A stretch of 58,288 bases of DNA from Clostridia bacterium (GTDB lineage: Bacteria; Bacillota; Clostridia; TANB77; CAG-508): positions 1 through 58,288 of the forward strand of contig JAGALX010000046.1 of NCBI GenBank assembly GCA_017625035.1. The letters are read 5' to 3'. The position numbers and the translations under genes are program-made. The notes under the pieces were generated by a model. The model did not search any database. It saw only the letters and a list, made by a program, of their open reading frames with translations, and was not told the DNA's origin. Of this stretch, positions 1 to 8,016 are shown in pieces (the stretch's first letter is position 1; each line of letters starts with the position of its first letter).

Positions 1-1
1 C

Positions 2-112
2 CAAGATTTTGCTACACACTTCCTCCACGTCACACCTCACGATGGAACGCTTGTGCTTCACTATGTGGTTGGCGATATGTACCTCCACTACGGACTCTCA
101 CCGATTAACTAA
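2..112 (+). CDS. 3' end of an unidentified gene, GC-rich
   Basis: The frame is open from the left edge and ends in TAA at 110-112, giving the last 36 residues of a protein whose start lies outside the window. The tail is rich in His, Leu and Tyr and ends GLSPIN. I do not recognise the family. Codons such as CTC, CAC, GTC, ACG and CCG are frequent, whereas the rest of the window strongly prefers A/T at third positions, so this gene differs in base composition from its neighbours. A strong hairpin terminator follows within 35 bases, which supports a real gene end. Confidence 0.45.
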   Translation, partial: QDFATHFLHVTPHDGTLVLHYVVGDMYLHYGLSPIN

Positions 113-137
113 ACGACATGCCCGTCGCACCACATAA

Positions 138-168
138 AAAACCAGGAGGTGGCTCCTGATTTTTTTCT
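138..168. terminator. Bidirectional rho-independent terminator
   Basis: A 6-bp stem (CAGGAG 143-148 / CTCCTG 153-158) with a GTGG loop is flanked by an A-run on the left and a T-run on the right. It can end the GC-rich gene on the plus strand and the ZIP transporter gene, whose stop codon is at 175, on the minus strand. Confidence 0.8.
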
Positions 169-174
169 TTTATT

Positions 175-903
175 TTATATTTGTGTTGCAATATATCCTA
201 ATATAAATCCTAAAACATTCCCCATAGATGATATCTTTCCACTATGTAATTTATTTGATTCTGGTGTTAGCTCTCCAGATACAATATATAACATTGCACC
301 TGCTGCAAAAGATAAACATATTGCAATTATTTTTACTGAAATAATTCCTACAATTGCTCCTACAAATGCTCCTATCCCCGTTGTGACCCCTGATAAAATT
401 ACATATAAAAGTATTTTTCCTGAACTTAGACCTCCTTTTTTCATTGGAGCTGCCATTGATATGCCTTCTGGTATATCATGTATGGCTATTGCTATTGCAA
501 GAGAAAGACCAAGTTTTATTGAATTTTCAAACCCACTTCCTATAGCTAATCCTTCTGGTATATTGTGTAGTGCTAGCCCAATACTTACTATAATTCCTGT
601 TTTTAATAAACTATTTTTTTCACTTTTTATGTATTTTCCTTTCACAAAAAAATTACAACAAATCATTGCTATTATCCCTATTATTATTCCTATTATTACC
701 CAAAATAGGTTGGCTATATTACATGCTTCTGGCAATAGTTCAAACGAAATAATAGCTAACATTAATCCAGAAGAAGTAGATAATATGAAACTTAATACTT
801 TATTTGATGGATTTTTAAAAATTAGTCCTATTATCCCTCCTAATGTAGTTCCAAATGTTCCGAAAAATAGACCCACTAAAGTAGTTTTTAAAATTTCTTC
901 CAT
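175..903 (-). CDS. ZIP family divalent metal transporter
   Basis: Predicted inner-membrane carrier of 242 residues that imports Zn(II) or related divalent metals. It has eight hydrophobic segments and the two signature motifs of the ZIP family: HNIPEG near residue 113 (transmembrane helix 4) and HDIPEG near residue 142 (helix 5), which together form the binuclear metal site. Length fits the ZupT/GufA-like bacterial branch. The ATG at 901-903 is preceded by an AAAGGA ribosome binding site. A possible 26-codon leader ORF lies 55 bases upstream in the same direction. The exact metal cannot be told from the sequence, and no Zur or Fur operator was recognised. Confidence 0.88.
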   Translation of the reverse strand: MEEILKTTLVGLFFGTFGTTLGGIIGLIFKNPSNKVLSFILSTSSGLMLAIISFELLPEACNIANLFWVIIGIIIGIIAMICCNFFVKGKYIKSEKNSLLKTGIIVSIGLALHNIPEGLAIGSGFENSIKLGLSLAIAIAIHDIPEGISMAAPMKKGGLSSGKILLYVILSGVTTGIGAFVGAIVGIISVKIIAICLSFAAGAMLYIVSGELTPESNKLHSGKISSMGNVLGFILGYIATQI

Positions 904-958
904 TATTCTATCATTCCTTTCTCTTCACTTAAGGTACAAATTGTAATAAAAACTAACC

Positions 959-1039
959 TTAAAAAATGTTACAGCTTAAAATATAGAGCAGTGGAAAAGG
1001 TATTATAAAAAATGTATTAATTTTAAATTCTTTGTTCAT
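959..1039 (-). CDS. Possible 26-residue hydrophobic leader or small protein
   Basis: A short ORF with a consensus GGAGG ribosome binding site seven bases before ATG (1037-1039). The peptide begins MNKEFKINTFF, becomes hydrophobic with two prolines, and ends SCNIF. It lies 55 bases upstream of the ZIP transporter gene on the same strand, so it may be a leader peptide or a membrane microprotein. I see no homology. The strong ribosome binding site is the main support. Confidence 0.33.
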   Translation of the reverse strand: MNKEFKINTFFIIPFPLLYILSCNIF

Positions 1040-1527
1040 AATAGCCTCCAATTAATACTATATTTATAATCTACATCTTTTGTATTTTTTATTTTCTTAA
1101 TAAATGATATGTAGATACCTTCTTTAAAATTCTAATAATTCAAAATTCGTTTTCATCAAATCTTTCTGCTATTAATAACGTAATTTTTTCTAAAAGCAGT
1201 CGTTTTTTTAGCATAAAAGAAGAGAAAGTGTTTTAAAAATATCTCTTCTTTTATGTCTATTTTTATACTACTATTATAATTTCTTTTAAAAGGATTACAA
1301 TGAAGTAATTTTGAAATGTATTTTCTTTAATATATTTATTTTTCGTCCAAAAAAGGTTATATATACTTATATTCAAGTTTATATAACCTTTTATATTTCT
1401 AATCTTTTAGTTCTTTTTCAGCATAATTATTGTTACAGATTCTCGTCAGTACTCGTTTTTTTATAATCAATTTTTTGCAAACATATTTTTTAAAAGAATA
1501 TTGTAATTTCCTTAAATAATTTTCTTA
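1040..1527. other. Gene-free interval with two perfect hairpins
   Basis: No convincing coding frame on either strand. Two perfect inverted repeats are present: 14-bp arms at 1212-1225 and 1242-1255 (CATAAAAGAAGAGA type), and 13-bp arms at 1351-1363 and 1380-1392 (AAAAGGTTATATA type). Neither has a classical U-run directly after the stem, though the first is followed by a T-rich stretch on the plus strand. They could be weak terminators or folded untranslated RNA. Confidence 0.5.
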
Positions 1528-1688
1528 CTATAAAAAAGTATTGTAATTAACATAAATATGGTATCCGTCATATGTTATTCGTATAAAGTTAATTGTACTT
1601 TTGAAAATAAATAATTAGAAAAAGACAATGAAAATATTAATATTGCTATTATTGGAATAAAAATAATTATCTTCTTCCTTTTTTCTTT
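1528..1688 (-). pseudogene. Possible broken small membrane protein behind the cupin gene
   Basis: Directly after the cupin TAG stop, the same frame stays open for 37 codons and encodes a lysine-rich start (RKKIIIF), a hydrophobic segment and SNYLFSKVQLTL before TAA. A neighbouring frame then continues sensibly (ITYDGYHIYVNYN) to TAG at 1528-1530. The pattern looks like a short signal-anchored protein carrying a frameshift and lacking an ATG. It could equally be chance in AT-rich DNA. Confidence 0.22.
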
Positions 1689-2093
1689 CTATATATAAGT
1701 TACTTTTTTAACCACATGATTATTCTCTTCTTTAAAATTCGGAAACATTTCAAACATCATTAACATTTCTCCAGAATAATAAAATATTTCATTAGGTTGA
1801 ATAGTAATTTTATCTCCCTTTTTCACTATTATTGATTTATCGTTAATAATAAATTCACCTTCTCCTTCAAGTATATTATATATATGAACACTTACACTAT
1901 TGTATGAATAGCAGTCATGTCCTTTAACTGAGTTTACTAAAAAGCAGCCGTGTTCTTCTTTGTTATCTTTAGGAATTATCAAATCAAACCCATCCCTATT
2001 TACTAAAATCATATTTTCTTCAACATCTTGTTTTGTAAATTTTTTTTCTTTTTTATATAAATCAATTAATTTTTTAAATATAGTTTTTTCCAT
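1689..2093 (-). CDS. Cupin-domain protein
   Basis: Small cytoplasmic protein of 134 residues. The middle carries a cupin motif: Ser/Val-rich beta strands, then ILEGEGEFIIND (beta strand, Gly turn, small residues) and a VKKGDKITIQPNEIF segment typical of the barrel. It lacks a full set of metal-binding histidines, so the ligand is unknown. I chose the ATG at 2091-2093 because GGGAG lies eight bases upstream; an ATG nine codons earlier (2120) has no ribosome binding site. The next gene upstream (EEP hydrolase) ends 36 bases away and may be cotranscribed. Confidence 0.6.
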   Translation of the reverse strand: MEKTIFKKLIDLYKKEKKFTKQDVEENMILVNRDGFDLIIPKDNKEEHGCFLVNSVKGHDCYSYNSVSVHIYNILEGEGEFIINDKSIIVKKGDKITIQPNEIFYYSGEMLMMFEMFPNFKEENNHVVKKVTYI

Positions 2094-2129
2094 TCTAAAC
2101 ACTCCCATCCCTTTGGTCATATAATATAT

Positions 2130-2885
2130 TTAACAATCAATTTCAGATACTAATAAAAAATGATCTGATAATGATTTTATTATATATGAATTATATTTTT
2201 CTCCTTCCTTAATTAATATGTCATCAAATTTCATTCCATCTGTTTTAGTTATAGCGTTAACAGTTTTTATATAGTTTTCATTTGTATACGGCATCATATC
2301 TATAAATCGTTCCGCATTAAAATCTCCTGTTACAACATCTGGATTAATATTTTTTATTATATTATCAAATTCTTCAAATACATTTTTATGTTCTTCTGGT
2401 GTAGTATTAAATCTACGATATGGAAATCCGTGATGTGTTAAAATTTTTATTGTATTATTATCAATATTGATATTAACCATCAAGTAACCTTTATCAAAAG
2501 AATAATAGGTTTTTCCACTAGAAGTTGTTTTAGATAACATAGGATTTGTAAATAATTCTTTTTTTATTTTTGAAATCGGGTATTTCGATAATATAGCAAT
2601 ACCACAGTCTGTGTCCTTCACTACATGACATGGACTTAATTCAAAATGTTCTTCGTATTTTAAATTAGTATTATCTATAATTTGTTTTATGTACTTTATA
2701 CTCTCTGTCGTAATTATTTCTTGAAAACAAATTATATCTATATTTTCTTCATTAATATTTTTTATAATTTCATTTAATAATCTATTATCAATTTTATCTG
2801 CCTTATTTTTATCTAGATAATCCTTAGAATCATCATCTTGAAAAAATCCACCACTTATATTATAACTTGCTATTTTTAATTTCAT
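2130..2885 (-). CDS. Endonuclease/exonuclease/phosphatase (EEP) family hydrolase
   Basis: 251-residue metal-dependent phosphoesterase of the DNase I-like EEP fold. Visible motifs in order: SYNISGG at the N terminus, ICFQEI with the Mg-binding Glu, a HHGFPY segment carrying a His, TGDFNAERF with the Asp/Asn pair, and the C-terminal SDHFLL His-Asp motif. The substrate may be nucleic acid, a phosphoinositide or another phosphodiester, and cannot be chosen from sequence. No signal peptide. The ATG at 2883-2885 follows AGGAGG at a ten-base distance; a TTG three codons earlier is too close to the ribosome binding site. Confidence 0.82.
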   Translation of the reverse strand: MKLKIASYNISGGFFQDDDSKDYLDKNKADKIDNRLLNEIIKNINEENIDIICFQEIITTESIKYIKQIIDNTNLKYEEHFELSPCHVVKDTDCGIAILSKYPISKIKKELFTNPMLSKTTSSGKTYYSFDKGYLMVNINIDNNTIKILTHHGFPYRRFNTTPEEHKNVFEEFDNIIKNINPDVVTGDFNAERFIDMMPYTNENYIKTVNAITKTDGMKFDDILIKEGEKYNSYIIKSLSDHFLLVSEIDC

Positions 2886-2947
2886 TATAAACAAACCTCC
2901 TACATTTTTCTTTTTATTATAAATAATATATAATTTAGCTGTTCTCC

Positions 2948-3616
2948 TTAATAATTTTCTATATCTTTTATGCCAATTTCAGGTATTATAACATCTTGCT
3001 CGCATTCAATTATAAATCTAATAGTTTTCGCAACTTTTTCTGGTTCTAATCCTGTAGACGTATCATAATCATTTCCTGCTTTTTTAAATAAATTTGTTTG
3101 CATAAATCCTGGGTAAAACCCTGTAACTTTTATATTATCTTTGCTTAATACTTGTTGAATTGATCTATTAAATCCTCTCATTGCCCATTTAGATGCATTA
3201 TATACTGTGCTAAATGCATCATTATCAAAACTACTTTGAGAACACACATTTATAATAAGACCTTTTTGTTTTTTTCTCATTATAGGTAATATTGCTTTTG
3301 TCATATATATAGGTGCTTTTGCGTTAACATCTATACAATCTGATATTTGCTCAAACGTATTTTCTTCTAAATCTCCTGCTAGCCATATACCTGCATTATT
3401 AATTAAAATATCAACATCATCAATTTGACTTATAATATTTTCTATTTGAGAATAATCTTTTAAATCGCATATGTAATACTTACATTTTAGTTCCTCTGAT
3501 AATTCTTTTAATTTTTCCTCATTTCTAGATATTAAAATAAGTTCATATTCTTTTAACTCTTTTGCTATAGCTTTACCTAGACCATCACTTGCTCCTGTAA
3601 TAATTATTTTTTTCAT
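2948..3616 (-). CDS. Short-chain dehydrogenase/reductase (SDR)
   Basis: 222-residue NAD(P)-dependent oxidoreductase of the classical SDR family. The nucleotide-binding loop TGASDGLG is at residues 7-14, the structural NNAG motif at 73-76, and the catalytic YxxxK (Tyr139, Lys143) follows a serine-rich NVCSQSS strand. Arg31 after the second strand suggests NADPH preference. Substrate unknown. The ATG has an AGGAGG ribosome binding site. It sits among small minus-strand enzyme genes (EEP, HAD) with 60-odd base gaps, an arrangement that suggests accessory metabolism rather than one pathway. Confidence 0.88.
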   Translation of the reverse strand: MKKIIITGASDGLGKAIAKELKEYELILISRNEEKLKELSEELKCKYYICDLKDYSQIENIISQIDDVDILINNAGIWLAGDLEENTFEQISDCIDVNAKAPIYMTKAILPIMRKKQKGLIINVCSQSSFDNDAFSTVYNASKWAMRGFNRSIQQVLSKDNIKVTGFYPGFMQTNLFKKAGNDYDTSTGLEPEKVAKTIRFIIECEQDVIIPEIGIKDIENY

Positions 3617-3679
3617 AACTTGTACCTCCTTAAATTTTAAAAATTACTTTTTTATAACATTTATTCTTCAATATACAAA

Positions 3680-4330
3680 CTATATAAGTATTTCTAGCAT
3701 TTCAATTGGATTCTTTATAAAATGTGTAACATTTAAATTTTCAAATGACTCTTTATTTCCCATTCCATATAATACACCTATAGTATCCATATTATAGGTA
3801 CTACCTGCCTTAATATCTGTAGGTCTATCACCAATCATTATTGCTTTATTAAAGTCTAAGTTTTTATATTGACTAATAGCATATTTCATTATTTCATTTT
3901 TATTTACTCTTGAATTATCACTTGTAGCTCCCACTACTAAATCAAAATAATTTAATATATTTAAATAATCCAATATTTTTTTAGTAGTTTCTTCTAGTTT
4001 TCCTGTAACAATAATAATTTTTTTATTGTTTTCTTTTAATTTTGATAATATTTCTTTTATTCCTGGATATATCTCATTACATGTTATAGTATTATTGCTT
4101 TGATACTCTCTATAATATTTAACAGCTTCATTCGCCTCATTCTCGTCTAAACCATATTCTTTAAACTTATCCTTTAATATAACACCACTGAAATTTTTTC
4201 CAATATTTTCTTCTTGAGATGCATCAATATTAAATTTTTTTAATGCATATAGTGCAGATTTCATAGTTCCATTGGTTGTATCTACTAAAGTTCCATCAAA
4301 ATCAAAAAATATAAACTCATATTTCTTCAT
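3680..4330 (-). CDS. HAD family hydrolase, phosphoglycolate phosphatase-like
   Basis: 216-residue phosphatase of the haloacid dehalogenase superfamily, subfamily IA with an alpha-helical cap. Motif I is DFDGT (nucleophile Asp10, acid/base Asp12), motif II IIIVTGK, motif III a lysine in the following helix, and motif IV MIGDRPTDIKAG, which binds Mg. Closest in layout to Gph/PpaX-type enzymes that hydrolyse 2-phosphoglycolate or pyrophosphate, but HAD substrates are not predictable from motifs. The start follows AAGGAAGGAA. Confidence 0.85.
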   Translation of the reverse strand: MKKYEFIFFDFDGTLVDTTNGTMKSALYALKKFNIDASQEENIGKNFSGVILKDKFKEYGLDENEANEAVKYYREYQSNNTITCNEIYPGIKEILSKLKENNKKIIIVTGKLEETTKKILDYLNILNYFDLVVGATSDNSRVNKNEIMKYAISQYKNLDFNKAIMIGDRPTDIKAGSTYNMDTIGVLYGMGNKESFENLNVTHFIKNPIEMLEILI

Positions 4331-4416
4331 ATTCTATTCCTTCCTTGTATAAGATTTATAACTCATCGTTTTTTTATAGTATCTTGCTATTTTTCTAATA
4401 ATATTCTATCTAATAT

Positions 4417-4605
4417 CTAATTTGTATCAAGTTTAATATTTTCTTCAATAATATCTGCTGTAAAAATTACCCTTACAACAGTCTCACCATTATTTAGACA
4501 TACAGTACTTATTGGTAGTGCTCTGGTTAGTTTTACTTTACATCCTGTTTCTTCATAAGTTTCCCTAATTGCTGCATCTGTTATTAATTCATCATTTTCA
4601 TTCAT
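4417..4605 (-). pseudogene. Truncated Nudix hydrolase
   Basis: The 62-residue frame contains the second half of a Nudix box (AAIRETYEETG) near its N terminus and about 35 residues of the following strands. An intact Nudix enzyme has roughly 30-50 residues before this point, including the glycines that open the box; here a TAG lies five codons before the ATG. The protein also stops early. It is therefore best read as a remnant. A GGGAAG ribosome-binding-like site precedes the ATG, so a short peptide could still be made. Confidence 0.55.
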
Positions 4606-4715
4606 ATATATACTTCCCTACTTAAATATTTTCATAGAAGTATAAATTTTCTTCTAATTCTTGATTATAGATAATCAATGAGCTAGTGCCGACTAATTTA
4701 CCGCCCATATGCTTA

Positions 4716-5049
4716 TTAAATTTTCTCTATAATACAAATTATTTGTTTTTCTAACTCATCTAATTCTTCAGTTAAAAATCCCCAAATCATACTTAAATTA
4801 ACTCCGTCATAATCATGAACAATTCTATTTCTTAATGACTTTAAACCTCTCCATTCAATTTGAAAATTTTTTGTTATTAGTTCATCACTTACTTTACCAG
4901 CTAATTCTACAATTTGACTTAAATACACAGGCATTTATAGTCTTTCTATCTTCATTAAAAGTCTTTTTATTATAACCTTTTATGAAATCATATAATTCTC
5001 CAATATATTTTAATATTTTTTCAAGTATTATTTTATCCTTACTTTTCAT
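4716..5049 (-). pseudogene. HepT-like HEPN toxin, frameshifted
   Basis: The first frame begins at ATG 5047-5049, overlapping the MNT gene, and reads a plausible HepT N terminus (KDKIILEKILKYIGELYDF, then RKTINACVF). Near 4925 the match moves to the +1 frame, which continues LSQIVELAGK and includes the HEPN RNase motif RNRIVHDY (Rx4HxY). Joined, the two pieces make about 110 residues, the usual HepT length. A two-base loss or one-base gain explains the shift; programmed frameshifting is less likely, since no classic slippery heptamer is evident. The C-terminal part alone is a 72-residue frame at 4716-4934. Confidence 0.62.
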
Positions 5050-5347
5050 ACACAACAACTCCTGTTTGTTGTATTTCCTTTTCTATTCTTGAGCCCTTAT
5101 CTATTTCAGATTTTTCTATAACATCAACGTCTTTGTCAAATTTCTCTTTAATCATATCAATAATAGCAAAAAATTTTAATCCTTTTATTTTTCCATTACT
5201 ATCAATTAAAATATCAATATCACTAATTTTAGTTGGAGTATTTTTTGCATAAAATCCAAATAATATTGCCTTTTCTACATCAGTACTACGCAATATTTCA
5301 TTTAACATTTTTTTAATATCATTAATTGAATAAATTTTTGTAGTCAT
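5039..5347 (-). CDS. MNT-type nucleotidyltransferase antitoxin (MntA-like)
   Basis: 102-residue minimal nucleotidyltransferase. In MntA/HepT modules this protein neutralises the HEPN RNase, in known cases by AMPylating its tyrosine. The conserved GSx10DxD motif is recognisable as G31-F32, then Asp43 and Asp45, but the serine that normally follows the glycine is phenylalanine, which may weaken catalysis. The ATG follows AGAGGAA. Its 3' end overlaps the hepT-like start by 11 bases, the normal operon order. With hepT frameshifted, the module is probably inactive. Confidence 0.75.
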   Translation of the reverse strand: MTTKIYSINDIKKMLNEILRSTDVEKAILFGFYAKNTPTKISDIDILIDSNGKIKGLKFFAIIDMIKEKFDKDVDVIEKSEIDKGSRIEKEIQQTGVVVYEK

Positions 5348-5360
5348 CTAGATTCCTCTT

Positions 5361-6332
5361 TTAAACAATCATATTATTAGTATAACACAAACATATCATT
5401 TTTTGTATATCTTTTAATATATTTTCTATTTCTTCTGGAGACGGTAATAAATCTTTCATTTTTTCTGGTAATGAATCAATTATTTGATATGTAGCTACTC
5501 CAACAGGTTTATCACTATCATTTAATGCATATTCAACCACTGTTCTATTTTTACTTTTGCATATTATAATTCCAATTGGTGGATTTTCATCTTCTAATTT
5601 TAATTGTTTATCCAATGCTGTTAAATAAAATTGCAATTCTCCTACAAATTCTGGTTTAAAATCTCCTATTTTTAATTCAATAGCCACCAAACTCTTTAAT
5701 CTTCTATGATATAGTAATAAATCAATATAAAAATCTTCTCCACAGACATTTATACGATATTGATTGCCCATAAATGCAAAGTTTCCACCCATTTCTTCTA
5801 AAAAACTTTTTATATTGTTTACTAAACTTAATTCTAATTCTTTTTCTGAATGTTGCTCACTTAGTTCCATAAAATCAAAAATATATTCATCTTTTACTGC
5901 TAATTTTGCCTGGTTTATATACTTTTGTGGAAGTGTTTCATCAAAATTAGTTTGATTTAACAAATATTTTTCGTAAGATTTATTTTCAATATGGTTTATT
6001 AAAACATCTTTAATCCAGCCATATTTTTTTGTCATTTTTATATAAAATTCTCTTTCTAGTGGTTCTTTGCATTTTTCAATTATAATAATATTTTTGCTCC
6101 AGCTTATTTCTGCCACTAATGGTGGCAGAATTTCACTATCCTTGTATTCTACATACAAATTACGCATTCTCCATAAATTTCTAGCAGAAAATCCTTGAAC
6201 ATCTGGAAAATCTTTTTTTATTTCATTAGCTAATACTTCAACAATTGATTTTCCCCAACCTTTTTCTTTTTGTTGCTTATAAATTTCTTTTCCTATATAA
6301 CAATTTATTATTAATACATGAATTTTATACAT
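5361..6332 (-). CDS. DUF1016/YhcG-family PDDEXK nuclease-domain protein, 5' end uncertain
   Basis: 323 residues. The N-terminal DUF1016_N region is seen as YIGKEIYKQQKEKGWG and GFSARNLWRMRNLY; the C-terminal PDDEXK domain has FYIDLLLYHRRLK and IELKIGDFKPEF, giving the D..ExK active site. Such proteins are associated with restriction systems and mobile DNA; the cellular role is not settled. Family members usually have 30-odd residues before the first matching helix. Here the ATG has no ribosome binding site and a stop codon lies 11 codons upstream, so the beginning may be lost or damaged. Confidence 0.75.
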   Translation of the reverse strand: MYKIHVLIINCYIGKEIYKQQKEKGWGKSIVEVLANEIKKDFPDVQGFSARNLWRMRNLYVEYKDSEILPPLVAEISWSKNIIIIEKCKEPLEREFYIKMTKKYGWIKDVLINHIENKSYEKYLLNQTNFDETLPQKYINQAKLAVKDEYIFDFMELSEQHSEKELELSLVNNIKSFLEEMGGNFAFMGNQYRINVCGEDFYIDLLLYHRRLKSLVAIELKIGDFKPEFVGELQFYLTALDKQLKLEDENPPIGIIICKSKNRTVVEYALNDSDKPVGVATYQIIDSLPEKMKDLLPSPEEIENILKDIQKMICLCYTNNMIV

Positions 6333-6390
6333 TTTTTGTATCTTTATATTGTGATGAAAAAATTTTTATGTAATTTTTGTTAAATTCCCA

Positions 6391-6419
6391 TTGACAAACA
6401 AGTAATGATATGATAATAT
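6391..6419 (+). promoter_or_regulatory. Sigma-A promoter of the tRNA-Arg gene
   Basis: TTGACA at 6391-6396 and TAATAT at 6414-6419 are separated by 17 bases, close to the housekeeping consensus. The predicted start of transcription is about 8 bases before the tRNA. Confidence 0.85.
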
Positions 6420-6433
6420 ATTAATCATGTTAT

Positions 6434-6510
<77 letters not shown>

Positions 6511-6518
6511 TAATAATC

Positions 6519-6551
6519 AAAAAAGAGAGTTTAAAAAAGCTCTCTTTTTTT
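6519..6551 (+). terminator. Terminator of the tRNA-Arg unit
   Basis: 11-bp stem AAAAAAGAGAG (6519-6529) / CTCTCTTTTTT (6540-6550) ending in a T-run, nine bases after the tRNA. Confidence 0.85.
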
Positions 6552-6650
6552 GGGTATATAATAAGCAATGCCTTGAAAAATGTATTATATTTACCTATTG
6601 ATGTATATTAAAAATCGAAACTCAAATAATAGACCTATTTTTTAACTAAT

Positions 6651-6684
6651 AATCCACAATTTATTTTATAATTGTGGATTATTT
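6651..6684. terminator. Hairpin at the 3' end of the ykvI-like gene
   Basis: Perfect 10-bp stem AATCCACAAT (6651-6660) / ATTGTGGATT (6671-6680). The stop codon of the membrane-protein gene lies in the right arm. The same stem sequence recurs after the activase gene at 36069-36098, so this is a reused terminator type. The U-run on the minus strand is weak. Confidence 0.5.
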
Positions 6685-7698
6685 TAATTTTGTGCGCATT
6701 TTAATAATATAATAACTTTGTATTAATCCAATAAATCCAAATACCGGATATAATATTTCAATTAATTTTGAAAATCCAATTGGTATAGATATAATTGTGC
6801 TTATCATTAAAAATATTATTCTTTTATTATATTTTTTTCTATTATTTTCATATTTTTGTAAATATCCATATCCCGCAGATATTGCAGTAGTAAATATTGA
6901 TATTCCAATTATTAAACAATATATATATTTATATATTAATCCATATTCCCTAACAATATAGACTATTGGCATTTCAATATTTTTTAAATTAGAATTTCCT
7001 TGTGATAATATTGTAAAAATGGATATTGATAATACCAAAATTATTGATGTACACAGTAGGCTAACGTATTTTATATTTCTTTTTTTTGTTATAAAATTTT
7101 TTATAGTTATTAATATTGGAATTATAGTTAATAAATTATAATTTGCATATAATATGCTATCAATAATAAATTTAAAATTTAGATTATTATTAATTATATT
7201 TTTTTGCAAAATTGTGTATGGATTATCTACATTTTTTAAAGTTATAAATATTATTGTAAAAATTATTAATGGTATTAATATATTATTTATTTTTGCAATT
7301 CCATTAATATTTTTTCTTAATATAATATAACAAAATATTAATATACATATATAGCTGATTATTATTTTAATATTAAATTCTTGTTTTAAAAATGCACAAA
7401 ATCCAGATATCATTACGCAAAATGATATAATTAAAAATATTTCTATTATATTATTTAATATTATTTTTATAATTTTATTTTTTATTATATAATCTATAAA
7501 ATTATTATAATTATTTATTTCATTATTTTTTGATATATTTATAACTTTAAAAATTATATATCCTATAGTTAAACTTGAAATAATAATTCCTATAATTCCC
7601 CATATTCCATATCTATAAAAAAATAAATATATCTCTTTTCCAGATGCAAAACCTGCACCTATAAAAGTTCCTATTATAGTACTTATAGCTTTTATCAT
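6679..7698 (-). CDS. YkvI-family membrane transporter-like protein
   Basis: 339 residues with about ten hydrophobic segments and very little soluble sequence. The N-terminal IGTFIGAGFASGKEI segment is the hallmark of the YkvI family, related to the amino acid-polyamine-cation/LeuT-like transporters. A family-typical short basic tail ends the protein. Substrate unknown. The ATG at 7696-7698 is preceded by GAGGGGG, which forms part of the terminator hairpin of the upstream gene, so the two signals share sequence. The gene is unusually rich in Ile and Asn codons, in keeping with the local base composition. Confidence 0.75.
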   Translation of the reverse strand: MIKAISTIIGTFIGAGFASGKEIYLFFYRYGIWGIIGIIISSLTIGYIIFKVINISKNNEINNYNNFIDYIIKNKIIKIILNNIIEIFLIISFCVMISGFCAFLKQEFNIKIIISYICILIFCYIILRKNINGIAKINNILIPLIIFTIIFITLKNVDNPYTILQKNIINNNLNFKFIIDSILYANYNLLTIIPILITIKNFITKKRNIKYVSLLCTSIILVLSISIFTILSQGNSNLKNIEMPIVYIVREYGLIYKYIYCLIIGISIFTTAISAGYGYLQKYENNRKKYNKRIIFLMISTIISIPIGFSKLIEILYPVFGFIGLIQSYYIIKMRTKLK

Positions 7699-7703
7699 TT
7701 TGT

Positions 7704-7746
7704 CGAAAAAATCCCCCTCATAATATTTATGAAGGAGGCTTTTTTA
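7704..7746 (-). terminator. Terminator between the ABC cluster and ykvI-like gene
   Basis: Stem CCCCCTCATAA (7713-7723) pairs with TTATGAAGGAGG (7727-7738) with one bulge; A/T runs lie on both sides, giving TTTTTT after the stem on the minus strand. The ykvI-like ribosome binding site is inside the distal arm. Confidence 0.65.
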
Positions 7747-8016
7747 ATATTCATTTTTTATTTTGTTTTTAGTTTTTTCTTATTTTGTGTTGTATTTTTT
7801 AATTTTATTATTTTTATATTTTTATTTTTTTGTTGTATATTTTTTATTTTATTATTTTTATGTTTTTTATTTTAATTATTATTTATTTTTTATTTATTCT
7901 TTATTTATTCTTTATACTTATTTATCATTTATCATTTATTATTTTTTTGTATTATTTATTTTTTCATTTTTTATTTATTTTTTGTATTATTTATTTTATT
8001 ATTAATTTTTTATTAT
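7747..8016. repeat. 270-base low-complexity T-rich (A-rich on minus) tract
   Basis: Almost only T and A on the plus strand, built from degenerate TTATTTATT and TTTTTATTT units, with very few G or C. It starts immediately after the stop codon of the gldG-like gene and ends at the terminator of that gene. Open frames across it are composition artefacts. A shorter tract of the same character follows yhbY. Confidence 0.75.

Noticed and set aside
149..946. Long plus-strand frame over the ZIP transporter
   Set aside because: It begins at a GTG inside the terminator, is antisense to a gene with clear ZIP motifs, and its product has no domain logic.
4716..4934. 72-residue HEPN frame as a complete small protein
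   Set aside because: Its apparent ATG is created inside the broken hepT frame and lacks a ribosome binding site; the upstream half of HepT is present in another frame.
4925..4935. Programmed +1 frameshift in hepT
   Set aside because: No slippery codon pair with a stimulatory structure was seen, and the partner antitoxin also looks damaged.
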